Part shown: positions 1 to 9,941 of the stretch, piece by piece
Numbering within the stretch: the first letter of the stretch is position 1
Layout of the letters: every line of letters starts with the position of its first letter
Source: Microcyclospora pomicola
Lineage: Eukaryota > Ascomycota > Dothideomycetes > Capnodiales
Length of the DNA stretch: 64,000 nucleotides
Direction: 5' to 3'
NCBI GenBank assembly: GCA_002786065.1
Contig: NHNY01000003.1
Location: 868,001 to 932,000 of the forward strand
Made by a program: the position numbers and the translations under genes
Notes under the pieces: model-generated
Databases searched by the model: none
What the model was told of the DNA's origin: nothing
The model's input: only the letters and a program-made list of their open reading frames with translations

Positions 1-1160
1 TTTTGCTTTGGCAAAACAGCGGCATTCAGGCCTCCATCGCAGAAGGCGGCAATTGTCGCTGCAGGTATGCTTGCATCACACCTTATCCTCGGACGTAAAA
101 GGTCTTTGAGCGGACCAGCCACGCACCGGGACTCTTCGTAGACAGCACAGTTGACGCATGGCCCACTATGGTCGAGGGTGAGCGTGTATGAGCATATCAC
201 TTTTCGTTTTGTGCACGCCTCACAGGGCGCTTTGTACGTCGGAGCTATGATCAGCTCGCACTCGGTAGACTCAGAGATACATGTCGTGCATGGCCAGCCG
301 CGCTCATCGTCTAAGAGCGGGCACCGTTCACGAAGCTCGAGACACTGTCGACAACCGCGCGCTGCAGGGTGACCATCAAAATGCTCTGACCGAGTATGCC
401 GATCTTTTGGATCTGCTTGAGTGTGTTCGCCATGATCCCCAAGCGTAGCCTGAAATTCACGTCGGCGCAAGCGGCGACTGCCGAAAAGGTGTTCGGTTTC
501 AAGATCAGTCGTTCGAGCAATGTTTTCCAGTCTTTCCTTGAACTGCGGTATATCAACGAATTTCAGCTCTACCATAAGTTTAGGTAGAGTTGGGACTGTG
601 ACAGATTTCTCATTCAGATCTTCACTGCAGCTGTCGTACGGGGTTGGCACTTGTGCCTTTGGTCGTTTTCGTTTCGGAAGTCGTCGTCTTAGACGTCGGC
701 TCTCTTCCACCGGATCGTAATCCCCCGTCTCGTCTTTGTCTATCCAGGTACTCATGACACCATCCTCATGAGTCCGTATCTGTGGCCTTAGCTCGTACTT
801 GGTATGATATAATGAGTCCTCATCCTCATCCGACATGTTGTTCGATTCAACCACCTGCTCTCCATCCGATCGGTCACCCTGATTGGACATATCTAGGTAA
901 TGTCCATCATCTACCTGATCTCGAAAGTGGTCTGCGAGGCTCATCATCAGGTCTGTGTCTTCAAGCCCGATTGCTGTGGCGTTATCCATCCCGGTCACAA
1001 GTGATTCGTCGCCCGTGTGCGAGACTTCTTGCTTCTCCGATATCGTACAGTCCAAGAAGGGCAGTACTGGTCGTACCTGCGCAGAGCCTGGTTCAGAAAG
1101 ATCGAACGTCCTTCGCACGTCAAGTGCTCTGCTCCCTACAGCCAAAGCTTCATCGAACAT
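1..1160 (-). CDS. Tandem CxxC cysteine-module protein, C-terminus outside window
   Basis: The frame is open without a stop from an ATG at 1160 to the left edge (about 386 codons), so the 3' end is missing. The N-terminal half is acidic and low in complexity. A basic stretch (RRLRRRLPKRKRPK, near residues 152-165) looks like a nuclear localisation signal. Four modules of the form CxxCx6-7C follow between about residues 267 and 350: GCRQCLELRERC, PCTTCISESTEC, PCEACTKRKVIC and PCVNCAVYEESRC. The third resembles half of a Zn2Cys6 cluster. I infer a zinc-binding nuclear protein. I recall similar repeated modules in uncharacterised Pezizomycotina proteins but cannot name a Pfam family. No intron is needed. 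Gene call fairly sure; function unknown. Confidence 0.65.
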   Translation of the reverse strand, partial: MFDEALAVGSRALDVRRTFDLSEPGSAQVRPVLPFLDCTISEKQEVSHTGDESLVTGMDNATAIGLEDTDLMMSLADHFRDQVDDGHYLDMSNQGDRSDGEQVVESNNMSDEDEDSLYHTKYELRPQIRTHEDGVMSTWIDKDETGDYDPVEESRRLRRRLPKRKRPKAQVPTPYDSCSEDLNEKSVTVPTLPKLMVELKFVDIPQFKERLENIARTTDLETEHLFGSRRLRRREFQATLGDHGEHTQADPKDRHTRSEHFDGHPAARGCRQCLELRERCPLLDDERGWPCTTCISESTECELIIAPTYKAPCEACTKRKVICSYTLTLDHSGPCVNCAVYEESRCVAGPLKDLLRPRIRCDASIPAATIAAFCDGGLNAAVLPKQ

Positions 1161-2131
1161 GTTGTGGCACTTCAGTAGTAGGCAAGATGTGGCACGTATG
1201 TAAGATGATAGCGAATGGTCAAGTCGGGGTGTTCAACATGAAATTGGCCGACGTTGTACTGACTTAGGGGTCCGCATGGGTGTGACTTAGGGGAAGCAGC
1301 TAGAAGTAGAAGACAATACTGACTCATGTTAGGGTGGTCATTCATTTTTGTGCGAATGATCCTAACTTGCCGGTGTTACTCGGGTTGATACACCCAGGGA
1401 CTAGTAGAACGGTGCTGTCAGCCCGGAATTGACTTGAGTTGTTGAGATTCTGGCAACTATTCCACTGTCCGTTGTTGAGCGTGCTAATGAAAAGAGTGTT
1501 CGTTCTCTCGTTGTGTTGTGCTGAACAGTATTGGCGCGACGGATGACAAGGCACATGACTGCTGTGAAAAGAAAAGTGACACCACGAACTTCAGATCGCA
1601 AGTCTTATCATTTGGATTGTGAGATGCATCTGCTTAGTGCTCAGAAGGGGTTTCTCAGTCAAATGAGTGAGGTCCGTGGCGCCAACTTTTACGCAGGCTC
1701 ACTTCCTGCCAATGGAAGGTAATATTACTTTGCTTGAGGCTCCTATGCCTGATGCCATCGAGGTCGTCTGATCGCGACATCTTCTGATCCGGCCCATTAT
1801 AAGCATAGTGGTGTGGCCAAGCGATTATCATGCTGATTTTCACCATGTCACACCAGAAGCGATGTCTCAGGTTGATCAACAACCGAGGATGTTTGCTCAC
1901 TGTACGTGGAGGAATGTATACCTCAGACAAATGCTATGGAGAGCTGTGTCGCTAGTTGCCAACGAGTTTGATGCGGACGATATTGAACTGGGTAATCATG
2001 ACGAAGGGTGAGGTCGTGAGATGTGCATGCGGTCGAGGTCACAGCGGGAATGCACAGACCACCTCGAATCGAAATCTTCTTCCTCTGTCCACTCCATCAC
2101 CAGACTTGCTTCCCGAAATCACCATCACCTC
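1161..2131. other. Intergenic region
   Basis: This lies between the start codons of the left-edge cysteine-module gene (leftward) and the histidine phosphatase (rightward), so it should hold both promoters. Open frames here are short, lack good starts and match nothing I recognise. The phosphatase frame runs open upstream to an ATG at 2021, which I treat as 5' leader. Confidence 0.5.
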
Positions 2132-3130
2132 ATGAAGGTGCAATTATACCTCATTCGACATGGCGAAACGGTAGACAACATTGCTGGCCTCTATGCAGGC
2201 GTTCGAGACTCTTTGCTCACCAATTATGGTCACGACCAGGCCCGCCGGCTGGGCGAACACTTTGCTAAGAATGATGTGAAGCTGACGCACATTTTCGCCT
2301 CGCCATTGACCCGTGCTTTCAAGACTGCAGAACTCCTCAATGAGGCTCAGTCAAAGCTCGCTGCCGGCCACGATGGGGCGCACGTCGTACCAATCCAGAT
2401 CGTTAAGGTGCCTGACTTGATGGAGCAGGACTTTGGATTCTACGAGGGAAAACCAGTCCATGCTCGTTCTAGCCAGAACAAGAATGAAACGGATGAAGGA
2501 CATGAAAAGCACAAGAACGAGCCTGGATTTGTGGACGTGGAGAGTAAGGACTCCATGATCAAGCGTGCCGAGTCCTTTCTGAACCAGCATCTTTTCCCTG
2601 TCCTCAACGACACGCGCAACGATGATGATGTAGCAGTCATTGCCGTTGTGTCTCACGGCATGCTATTGTCCACTCTTTGGAGGAGGCTTCTGCTTCGTTT
2701 ACCAAGAAAGAGTCTGACTGTTGCAGCCGAGGTCACCGCTAGTCGAGATGCTCTCGTGCTTGAGCATTTGGGCGGGTGGAGCAATACTGGGTATTTAGAG
2801 CTTGCAATGACTAGGGTTCCGCTCATCAAGCAGTCCGCGGTGGACTCTGCTGGAACACCATCTCTGGACGTGGAAGTGATGGCGCCGACATCACCGTCCC
2901 TGGCGTCGGCTGTTTCCAGCCCCGCGAAGTCGTCGAAAGACCGTGCGGATACCACCTCAGCCCACCAGCCTCAGCGCCTGCTCGAAGGCTGGGTGACAAC
3001 TATCATTGCTGTCAACAGCAAGGCCCATCTCATTGGGCTCAAAAGACAACGAGGTGGGATTGGCAGCCTTGCTCACGACGAAGGTCAGAAGAAGCTTGAT
3101 GGCTTTTTCAAGAAGCAAAAGACCGGCTGA
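2132..3130 (+). CDS. Histidine phosphatase (phosphoglycerate mutase superfamily) with C-terminal PIP-box-like motif
   Basis: A 332-residue single-exon protein of the histidine phosphatase clan. The catalytic motif LIRHGET lies at residues 7-13 with the nucleophile at His10. Arg61 (SPLTRA) and His175 (VVSHGML) are further expected active-site residues. The substrate cannot be told: the branch holds sugar-phosphate, nucleotide and protein phosphatases. The frame is open back to an ATG at 2021, but I start at 2132 because the conserved beta strand begins there. After residue 235 the protein is Ser/Pro-rich, and it ends in QKKLDGFFKK (residues 319-328), which fits the PCNA-interacting consensus QxxLxxFF followed by lysines. 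This suggests a nuclear, PCNA-linked role, by inference only. Confidence 0.85.
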   Translation: MKVQLYLIRHGETVDNIAGLYAGVRDSLLTNYGHDQARRLGEHFAKNDVKLTHIFASPLTRAFKTAELLNEAQSKLAAGHDGAHVVPIQIVKVPDLMEQDFGFYEGKPVHARSSQNKNETDEGHEKHKNEPGFVDVESKDSMIKRAESFLNQHLFPVLNDTRNDDDVAVIAVVSHGMLLSTLWRRLLLRLPRKSLTVAAEVTASRDALVLEHLGGWSNTGYLELAMTRVPLIKQSAVDSAGTPSLDVEVMAPTSPSLASAVSSPAKSSKDRADTTSAHQPQRLLEGWVTTIIAVNSKAHLIGLKRQRGGIGSLAHDEGQKKLDGFFKKQKTG

Positions 3131-3662
3131 ACAATTCGCTAGACTGCGCACATGGTATGTACAACGTCTCGCTGAACTACCCTTGCTTCGTTCTTCTATG
3201 ATGATACACAATATTTAACACAGACCTGTTCTGAAACCATTATGTGGATGCACTTATTGTCCAACTGCTGTCTGACACTTCCGTCTTCTAACCTCTGTTC
3301 ACTTATGCCATTCATTCGTGGTACATGACTGACAAAGCGATCAGCAGGATCTTTCGGAAAAACCCTGAGGAGGAATTGCTAATGACATTGCAACGACGTT
3401 CGTTCAGCTACATGCTCATACGGGTTCGAAGTGGTATGCCGCATACAGTTTAGCCAGTTTGTGTGCTGAGATAGATACGCTATTGAATTATGACTTCTCT
3501 TTACCTGAGTGCATCTCAGACTCTTCTCGGCCAAGCATGTCAACTTTTGCAACTCTGATCCATGAACTAGGCGCATTGATCAAGAGATTGACATATGTAC
3601 ATCAAAGAACATTCCAGGAGCTGCCTTTGAACAAAGACTGAGCAGCGTCTGCATTACTTCCC
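3131..3662. other. Intergenic region (3' ends converge)
   Basis: Space between the converging histidine phosphatase and dienelactone-hydrolase-like genes. Only 3' untranslated sequence is expected. No coding frame with convincing features was seen. Confidence 0.5.
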
Positions 3663-5026
3663 TCAATACATACTAGTCTCCTTGACGCCCCACCCAAACA
3701 TCTGATTGCTTTTGACACTGTTCTTGTCCCTCATCTTCTTCACGGTGTCATTCCCAGTCGCCGGCAGTCGCAACTCAAGCGGTTTGTCCGTGGGGAGCCC
3801 ATTCACCGCTTGTCCCGTGTACGACACATACTCGGGCAGATAGCCAATCTGCCGCAGCGCTGATGCCGAATCCCAGGTGATGTGCTCGTGCGCCAATCGG
3901 TCGCCTCGGAAATTCACGACGGCCATCATGGGGATCTCGACTTTCTTGCGGGTCGGCGGCACGCCGGGAAATAGCCAGTCGATCATTTGGGTGTGCGTGA
4001 AGCGGAAGATGAACTCGTCGACCACCCGGTCGATGCCGACGGTGCGGCTGACCAGCTCCATCTTCGTGTCGGGCGGGTTGCTGAAGATGAAGTGGTCGCG
4101 GTAGAAGGCGGTCAGGTCGGCGCGGCCGATGCCACCGGTCAGCTGAGATTGAAGATGTCAGATGGCAGTAGGATGATCAAGACTTGAGCAGTACGCTTTT
4201 ACTTACTGTCGGGACGTGGTTAACGTATGGCTCCTGCACCATCGTGTTCATCGTGCTCTCGACATCTCGGGTCTCGAACTCGTAGTACGTATGCTCGTCC
4301 CAGAGACTCTCAAGATCGAAAGTCGGGCCCTTGAGGACACGCTTCAGAAAGGAGAGATTGCGGGTGTGGGCGACGCCCTCGGCTGGCGCGCTGAAGTGTT
4401 TGGTGGAAGGCGTGGCGAAACGGGGAGAGGTCTGGTCGGGGTAGTCGTAGATCGTCAGGGCATCAGTGCGCACATTCTTCTGAGAGTTGCTCCCCGACAG
4501 GTGTACTAAAACGGGGATGGGCGAGTGGGAGAGCGCGGCCACTGATGAGGCATCGCCATAGACCACGGCGGCCACGATCTGAGGACTAGCTTTCAATAAT
4601 CTTCGTGCCTTCTCCCAGAGATTGTACTCGTAACCTGGGATCAATCAGGTCAGCCTTGCTCTGCGATGATGTTCAGTATGATTAGGGATGACTCTTACAG
4701 ACAAGTCCAACTACATCTTGCGGCTCGCACTCCTCGGTCCTGCCGAGCTGATGCAAAGCCGTCTCGATGGGGGCTGCATCTTCGCCTTCAAATGCTTCCC
4801 GAGTGATCTCCACCACGCAATATCCTTCTTCCGCCCACTTCATCAATGGTGTTGGGATCCCATTGGTAACGTCACATCCACTCGCCACTTCGTCGACCAG
4901 CACAAGCAACCCTGGGCCTTTGCCACGCCTCGACAGCGGCGTGATGCGTGTCAGACCTGGCGCGAGCGTGACCGGCTCCGGTGGTGGTACAGGCACTGGC
5001 GGCGTGAAGGCTGGTGCGGCAGACAT
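3663..5026 (-). CDS. Dienelactone hydrolase-like protein with C-terminal SnoaL-like domain
   Basis: Three exons (5026-4699, 4634-4207, 4142-3663) give 411 residues. The introns at 4635-4698 and 4143-4206 both start GTAAG and end AG. The N-terminal half looks like an alpha/beta hydrolase of the carboxymethylenebutenolidase family: LLVLVDEVASG, then DVVGLVCYEYN, then VAAVVYGD. The proposed nucleophile Cys110 sits where the family has GxCxGG, but the following glycines are replaced and the Cys codon is split by intron 1. The C-terminal part (from about residue 230) resembles a SnoaL/NTF2-like fold with EEF- and HTQMIDWL-type segments. I start at the ATG at 5026 (MSAAPAF) rather than 5125. It lies 3' of the dioxygenase on the same strand, which suggests aromatic-ring catabolism. 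Activity is uncertain because the active-site loop is unusual. Confidence 0.72.
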
Positions 5027-5779
5027 GATGATCCCTGGCAGTCGCTTGCTTGTGTCTGTGCCACCAATCTTGTTTTGAAAGGAGTAGCGATTTGGCTTGT
5101 TATGCTCTCGCAAGTAGTTCTTCAAGGCAATTCCGACGCTTACGCATTTCTCGAGCCCAGAATTAGAACATGTGGTCCTGCTGTTACAGCTTCGCTGGAC
5201 TTCGTGGTGGAATGTTGGATATGCCGGTCCATGACGCCAGGCTCCGTGGAGGTACTCGCCAAGAATTGCCGACGTGAGGGGAGGTGTTGGTCGCGCTCAT
5301 CGTGGACCGCTAGCGGTGCCTCGAATAACTCTGGACTCAATGGCAGCCAATTTTGCTCTTAAGACGACCGATCTTGCTGGCCATTATTGCGATGTGTATA
5401 GTCAAGTATCATATGAGGCGTGGGAGTTGTCATAGATAGATGCAGTCAGCCATTGGACATGTATTTTGACTGTAACGGCCAAACGTTGCGGCTGAACCGC
5501 CAGAAGAACTCAAATCTTAAGACATCCCAGTCATGGCTGAGGGCGCATACGTCGACTGGCTCCGGCCAACAGGTCAAGCATTATGAGGATCGGGTCAACC
5601 CTTCGGTGAAATCTGACTCCACCGATCTCATACAAGCGCAGATTCTCCCAGCAGGTTCAACAACGAGACGGGTCAGGACGACGCGATCGAGGCTTTAGGC
5701 GAACAATCATGATTCAAAACCAGAGAAAAGGGCGTATGGAAATCATGCTCAAGAGCTGATCCTGCAAAATGCAACGCTG
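5027..5779. promoter_or_regulatory. Upstream region of the dienelactone hydrolase-like gene
   Basis: About 750 bases between the dioxygenase stop and the hydrolase start, both genes leftward. It should hold the hydrolase promoter and the dioxygenase 3' end. The hydrolase frame is open to 5125, but that stretch has no family-like sequence. No other gene seen. Confidence 0.4.
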
Positions 5780-6852
5780 CTACTCCACGAGACTATCCTG
5801 CTTGCTCTCCGCCATCGTCACATCGAAGTTCAGCTCCCACTCGGCCCCGTGCTTCTCCCCTGTCTTCCGCTCGAATTTCACCACCAAGCTCTGCTTCACG
5901 GCAAAGACCGAGTCATCATCCAGATAATCCGACTCGGCATCGAAGATCTGCGTGGTGATGGGCTTGTAGCCGGGGCACAACACAATGAAATGGATGTGTG
6001 CGGGCCGGAAAGGGTGGCGATCCATCATGTCGAGCAATTGACCGGCCGGCCCGTCCTTTGGGACCGGGTAAGGAGTTGGTCGCAGACAGTAGAATGCATA
6101 CGTGCCGTCCTCGCGTGTGCGAAATTTGCCCCGTAGGTTGTGCTCGACTTGTGCTTCGTCCTGTTGCTCGTAGAGACCTGAGGAGGGGAGATGGTTAGTG
6201 CGTAGCGCGAGAGAATGAGGAGCTCGCGACTAGTACCATTCGTGGACGCCTGCCATATATCGATCTCTGCATTCGCCAGCGGTTGTCCGGTTGTCGCACT
6301 CGTCACCCTGCCGTGAACATATGCTACCTGTCTAATCACCCACAACCATGGTTAGCAAACACGCATCTCAACGAGCAACGTCCCCTTTTCCTTCGGACAA
6401 GATGTGCTAACTGACCCATCCTTCGGCGTATCAAAGCTGACCGTATCGCCATACTCTCGCCACGGCGTATCCTTCCGCCAAAACGGACCAAGGACCGCCG
6501 ACGCTGTTGCTGTGGCGGCGCCCGGCCTACTGGTCGCCTGCACATATGTGATCTCGTCGACCAGACTCTCCAAGCCGATGACATCGCAAAGCAGCTGGCC
6601 CTCGTTGCGGCGGTCCGTCGACATCTGCCCGGCACGGTTGATGACCTCGACCCCTGCCAGCCATTCGTCCGTCGTCAAATGCACCTCGCGCGCAAAGTCG
6701 TGCAGGTGCGTGATCAGACTGGTCAACACCGTGCGTAGGCGCGGGTCCGTCTTGGGACCCATGGCGGCAATCACATTGGCCGTGAATGTTGGGTCGTAGG
6801 GATGATCGCTCGGTCGTGTCTCGCCATTCTCGGGCTTCTGTACTGATGCCAT
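5780..6852 (-). CDS. Intradiol ring-cleavage dioxygenase (hydroxyquinol/catechol 1,2-dioxygenase type)
   Basis: Non-haem Fe(III) dioxygenase that opens catechol or hydroxyquinol rings between the hydroxyls. Proposed exons are 6852-6373, 6327-6237 and 6177-5780 (322 residues). The second intron (6178-6236) is ordinary, with CTAAC near its 3' end. The first (6328-6372, 45 bases) has a weak GTTGAG donor but a good CTAAC; its exact donor is uncertain. The four iron ligands are visible: Tyr193 (GLYEQQD), Tyr227 (PTPYPVP), and His251 and His253 (RPAHIHF). The N-terminal dimerisation helices and the LGPFWRKDTP segment fit the family, and the length is normal. The GLYEQQD and PTPYPVP wording points to the fungal hydroxyquinol-like branch rather than classic catechol enzymes, but substrate cannot be fixed from sequence. 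Neighbour: a dienelactone hydrolase homologue on the same strand. Confidence 0.88.
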
Positions 6853-8038
6853 AATTGCACTATGGTAAAATGCTGTGACTGTTTCCTGTGAGTCCTGCCT
6901 TTGTTTTCAGAATGCTAGAACGGGAGTTATGTTCAGCCCAATTGAGCCGGTCGTTCCAAGATCCCGTAACGCAGTGCTATTCGATTCAAGCAAGCAAAAG
7001 TATCGCCTTCAAGAATGCTGTGTTTCTTCTTCCTGACGTCTGCGAATAGTGTTATGGGCAAATGCTACCAGGACACAGCAAATGCCTTCTCCTCCAGAAC
7101 TTATGTACGTCGCATACCCCTTCGAACTCCCCTCAAGATACCTACATTTATAATGCAAAGGCCGTGGTGGTTCCGCGGTGTGGGGCACATGCACACATGC
7201 ATGATACCCGCGAGCATCTGCCGCGCCACCAAGCTTATGTCCTGGGATGTACTGATGTGGGTGGGTGGAGGTCGGTAAGTCTACGGACCGTGCCAATGCT
7301 GAGCATCTACCTACCCTAAGGTATGATGGCATACTTTGATCAAACATCAATCGCACAGGCCGCTTCTTGCTTAAGATTGAATATGATATCCACGGCTACA
7401 TTTCTGTCTGCTTCAGTATCAAACACGAACGTGTTCGCAAAAGCTATGCCTTCGAGTACGCAGCGTGTACAGCGGTATGTGCGGTGCACGGGCCGAAGAC
7501 TCGCGGTCAGCATCCGGAACTCCGAGATACACTTATCTACATGTATCTCTACCCATTCTCCTCTTCCTGAACTCGATATGCTTCATAGGAGGAGGGAATG
7601 CGGCCACATGGCCCGTCCGGGTGAGCTGTCTTGCTTTCCTTGCCGTTCTCAGCTCTCGATCTGTGGAAGATGAGATGAGCGTGGGGGGTGGAGGATGACA
7701 ATACTGGAGACGAGAGATCTGGTGATGGTTCCATATACAGTCGCTCTCTGATTCTTATCTTGGTCCGTTTCAGTCTTGTCGTGTAGATCGCAGTCTTGGA
7801 CGATGATGACTAGCTATATGTACGTTCTCAGGAACTTGGTCTGCTGAACGTGAGAATCTATGGTACGACTGGCAATAGTCGTACCCTGTCCTCGCCTATG
7901 AACACAATGCAAAAAAGCCGAAGGCCCGTGGGAAAAGAATGGAAGTCATGAAAGAGTCGTGCATTCGTTGATATCGTTATTCACAGCGCCATTCTCCTCC
8001 CGTTCCCCCATCTCGCGACCAGCAAGCACCACAAGACT
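6853..8038. other. Intergenic region, about 1.2 kb
   Basis: Contains the promoter of the dioxygenase (leftward) and the 3' end of the Gag1-like clamp gene (leftward). Several frames of 60-116 codons overlap on both strands around 7000-7730, but none has homology, a signal peptide or codon bias that I can point to. I call no gene here. Confidence 0.45.
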
Positions 8039-9187
8039 TCAGCTGGCGCTCACCGACGTCGTACTCGTCAAACGCAATACCCTGCCCACCGCCTTGACGC
8101 CGTTTCGGAACCCGCCCCCTGCATGCTCGCCCTTGGCTCCGCCGGCCGCGCTGCCTTTCTTCCTCGCGACGCTGCCTTCTGGGACTCCGGGCTTCGGCGG
8201 CCATTCGCCGTCGTCTTTCCACCCCTTCACGAGCGCGGAGATGAGGACGCGAAGGTTGATCGGGACGGCGGGAGTGCGTGACTGCAAGATGATTTTGGTG
8301 TAGATCTCCGAGTACATGCTGGGGGTGATGCGGCGGCGGATGGGATGGTTGGGGAGGATTTGGGGAATCACAGGGACCATCATGATGTGGTGTTGAGGAT
8401 GTTGTTGGGGGCGAGAGGCTTGGGTGGAAGGGTCGAGGTCAGGGGTTGTTGACGCTGAAGCATGCGATGGTGACGGCTCAGCGAGGGTCGGTGTAGTAGC
8501 AGCTGTGCTTGTGCTGGTACGTGGAGATGCTGCATTGGTTGACTCTACTGAGCTGGAGTCTCCGTCTGTGATTGCCAATCTGCTACTTTCGTCGCCGACA
8601 GCTCTGTCGCGGTTTTCTACGTCCGCTTTCGTTCGTGCAGCACACCACAGATCCCGTCTCTTCAACCAATGCTCCAGACCCTCGTTCCAGCGGGTTTCTT
8701 CCACCAGCGCCTGCTCTCGTCGTCGTCTCCGTGCCTCTCTTCTGCTCGAGAACGGCGCTCCCGCGCTGTCTAGCTCTTCATCTGGGGGATTGGCCATCTT
8801 CGCCTTGACTTTGACCTTGTGCGCCAACGAGCTCGCCAGACTCTCGTCTTCGTCCTTGTCATCAGAAGAATAGTGTCGCTCTTGCCATTCGACCGTGTCA
8901 AGATCCAATGCTATCTCCTTGGGTTGCGCGGTATATGTAGAGTGAAAGCGAAATCCCGCGATCCCGTCTTGAGCATCGCCGACGCCCGCCATTCTCGCCA
9001 CAGCGTCCGCGTCTACAATTCCGGTCTCATCTATTCGCGCACGACTCCGTTTACGATACCGCGGCAGCGCAGGAAAGTCCCAATCGTCCCGCACGCGATC
9101 TTTAAGCATCTTTTTGGCATCGCGAATCTCCTGCTGCTGCTCGTGGTTGCGGTGGTAGGCATACGGAAGGCCCAGATGGAGGGTCAT
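8039..9187 (-). CDS. Gag1-like clamp (DUF4050) domain protein
   Basis: Single exon, 382 residues. Two blocks support the family. The first is the N-terminal block with RDAKKMLKDRVRDDWDFP (about 21-38). The second is the C-terminal block YTKIILQSRTPAVPINL followed by LVKGWKDDGEWPP (about 295-337), the hallmark of the fungal DUF4050/Gag1-like clamp family. Between them are an acidic linker, an Arg-rich helix (RREARRRRREQ) with a W-rich element (RWNEGLEHWLKRRDLW), and a Ser/Thr/Pro-rich disordered segment. The molecular role of the family is poorly known and I do not assign one. It diverges from HMG-CoA lyase across a shared upstream region. No membrane segment or signal peptide is visible. Confidence 0.78.
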   Translation of the reverse strand: MTLHLGLPYAYHRNHEQQQEIRDAKKMLKDRVRDDWDFPALPRYRKRSRARIDETGIVDADAVARMAGVGDAQDGIAGFRFHSTYTAQPKEIALDLDTVEWQERHYSSDDKDEDESLASSLAHKVKVKAKMANPPDEELDSAGAPFSSRREARRRRREQALVEETRWNEGLEHWLKRRDLWCAARTKADVENRDRAVGDESSRLAITDGDSSSVESTNAASPRTSTSTAATTPTLAEPSPSHASASTTPDLDPSTQASRPQQHPQHHIMMVPVIPQILPNHPIRRRITPSMYSEIYTKIILQSRTPAVPINLRVLISALVKGWKDDGEWPPKPGVPEGSVARKKGSAAGGAKGEHAGGGFRNGVKAVGRVLRLTSTTSVSAS

Positions 9188-9941
9188 GGTGTTGGTGGAG
9201 GTCCGTTAAGGACGCAGGAAGCAATGGCACAGGCAGTAGAGGACGTCGCGTGACAAGAATGCGCTGGAGATGTCGCACGCTGTCCTACGGCGGACCAGCG
9301 CGGGGCCGTCTTCCTTTGGTCGAGGTCAAACAACGACTAGCATTGGTGGTGTAATGAGAGGCTGAAAGAATCTAGAACGGGCGACAGGATCCGGTTGGCT
9401 GCTGAGTGTGGATATAGTGATACTGCATGAAACAAGATTGAAGTGTTTTCGCTTATGCTATGTGGACTGATGTCTTAGACATCCAAGACATGGATGATAG
9501 TCTTGACGGCTTCAAAGACTGTGGCGTCATGGATACTGTATCCGCATCGGCACTGTTTCGGTGTTGACGATGCTGATCCCAGCCACGCGCCTGCTCGGGT
9601 CTGCTTTCACTTGGGCGATTCAGACCTCATACACCTACAACGACCAACACTCATGTATGCGCATGAGCTGCTGTGTTTATCCTTCTGAGGTGTAGTTATC
9701 AGGCCAGACAAAGTACATATTGGAAATGACTATGTGCAGTTCTCGCGACGAATGATAGTTCTATGGTTGGCCTAAGGCTGCACTCTCTCCGCAATGCGAC
9801 CCCATAGCTCCCCTCACATGGAGATCGACCTCATGCAAATGCCATTGTGAGAAGAAATACCTATAACGCATTACACCTTGCATTGTGAGTCTGTCGTTGT
9901 TCCATATATTGCAGTTCTTGACCCCTTCCGTTCCTCTCGTC
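9188..9941. promoter_or_regulatory. Shared upstream region of Gag1-like and HMG-CoA lyase genes
   Basis: About 750 bases between two divergent start codons. No gene seen. The HMG-CoA lyase frame is open to 9885 upstream of its ATG, but that stretch gives a hydrophobic leader unlike a mitochondrial presequence, so I leave it as 5' leader. Confidence 0.5.

Noticed and set aside
8424-9253. Plus-strand frames antisense to the Gag1-like gene
   Set aside because: The minus-strand gene carries the family motifs; the plus frames do not.
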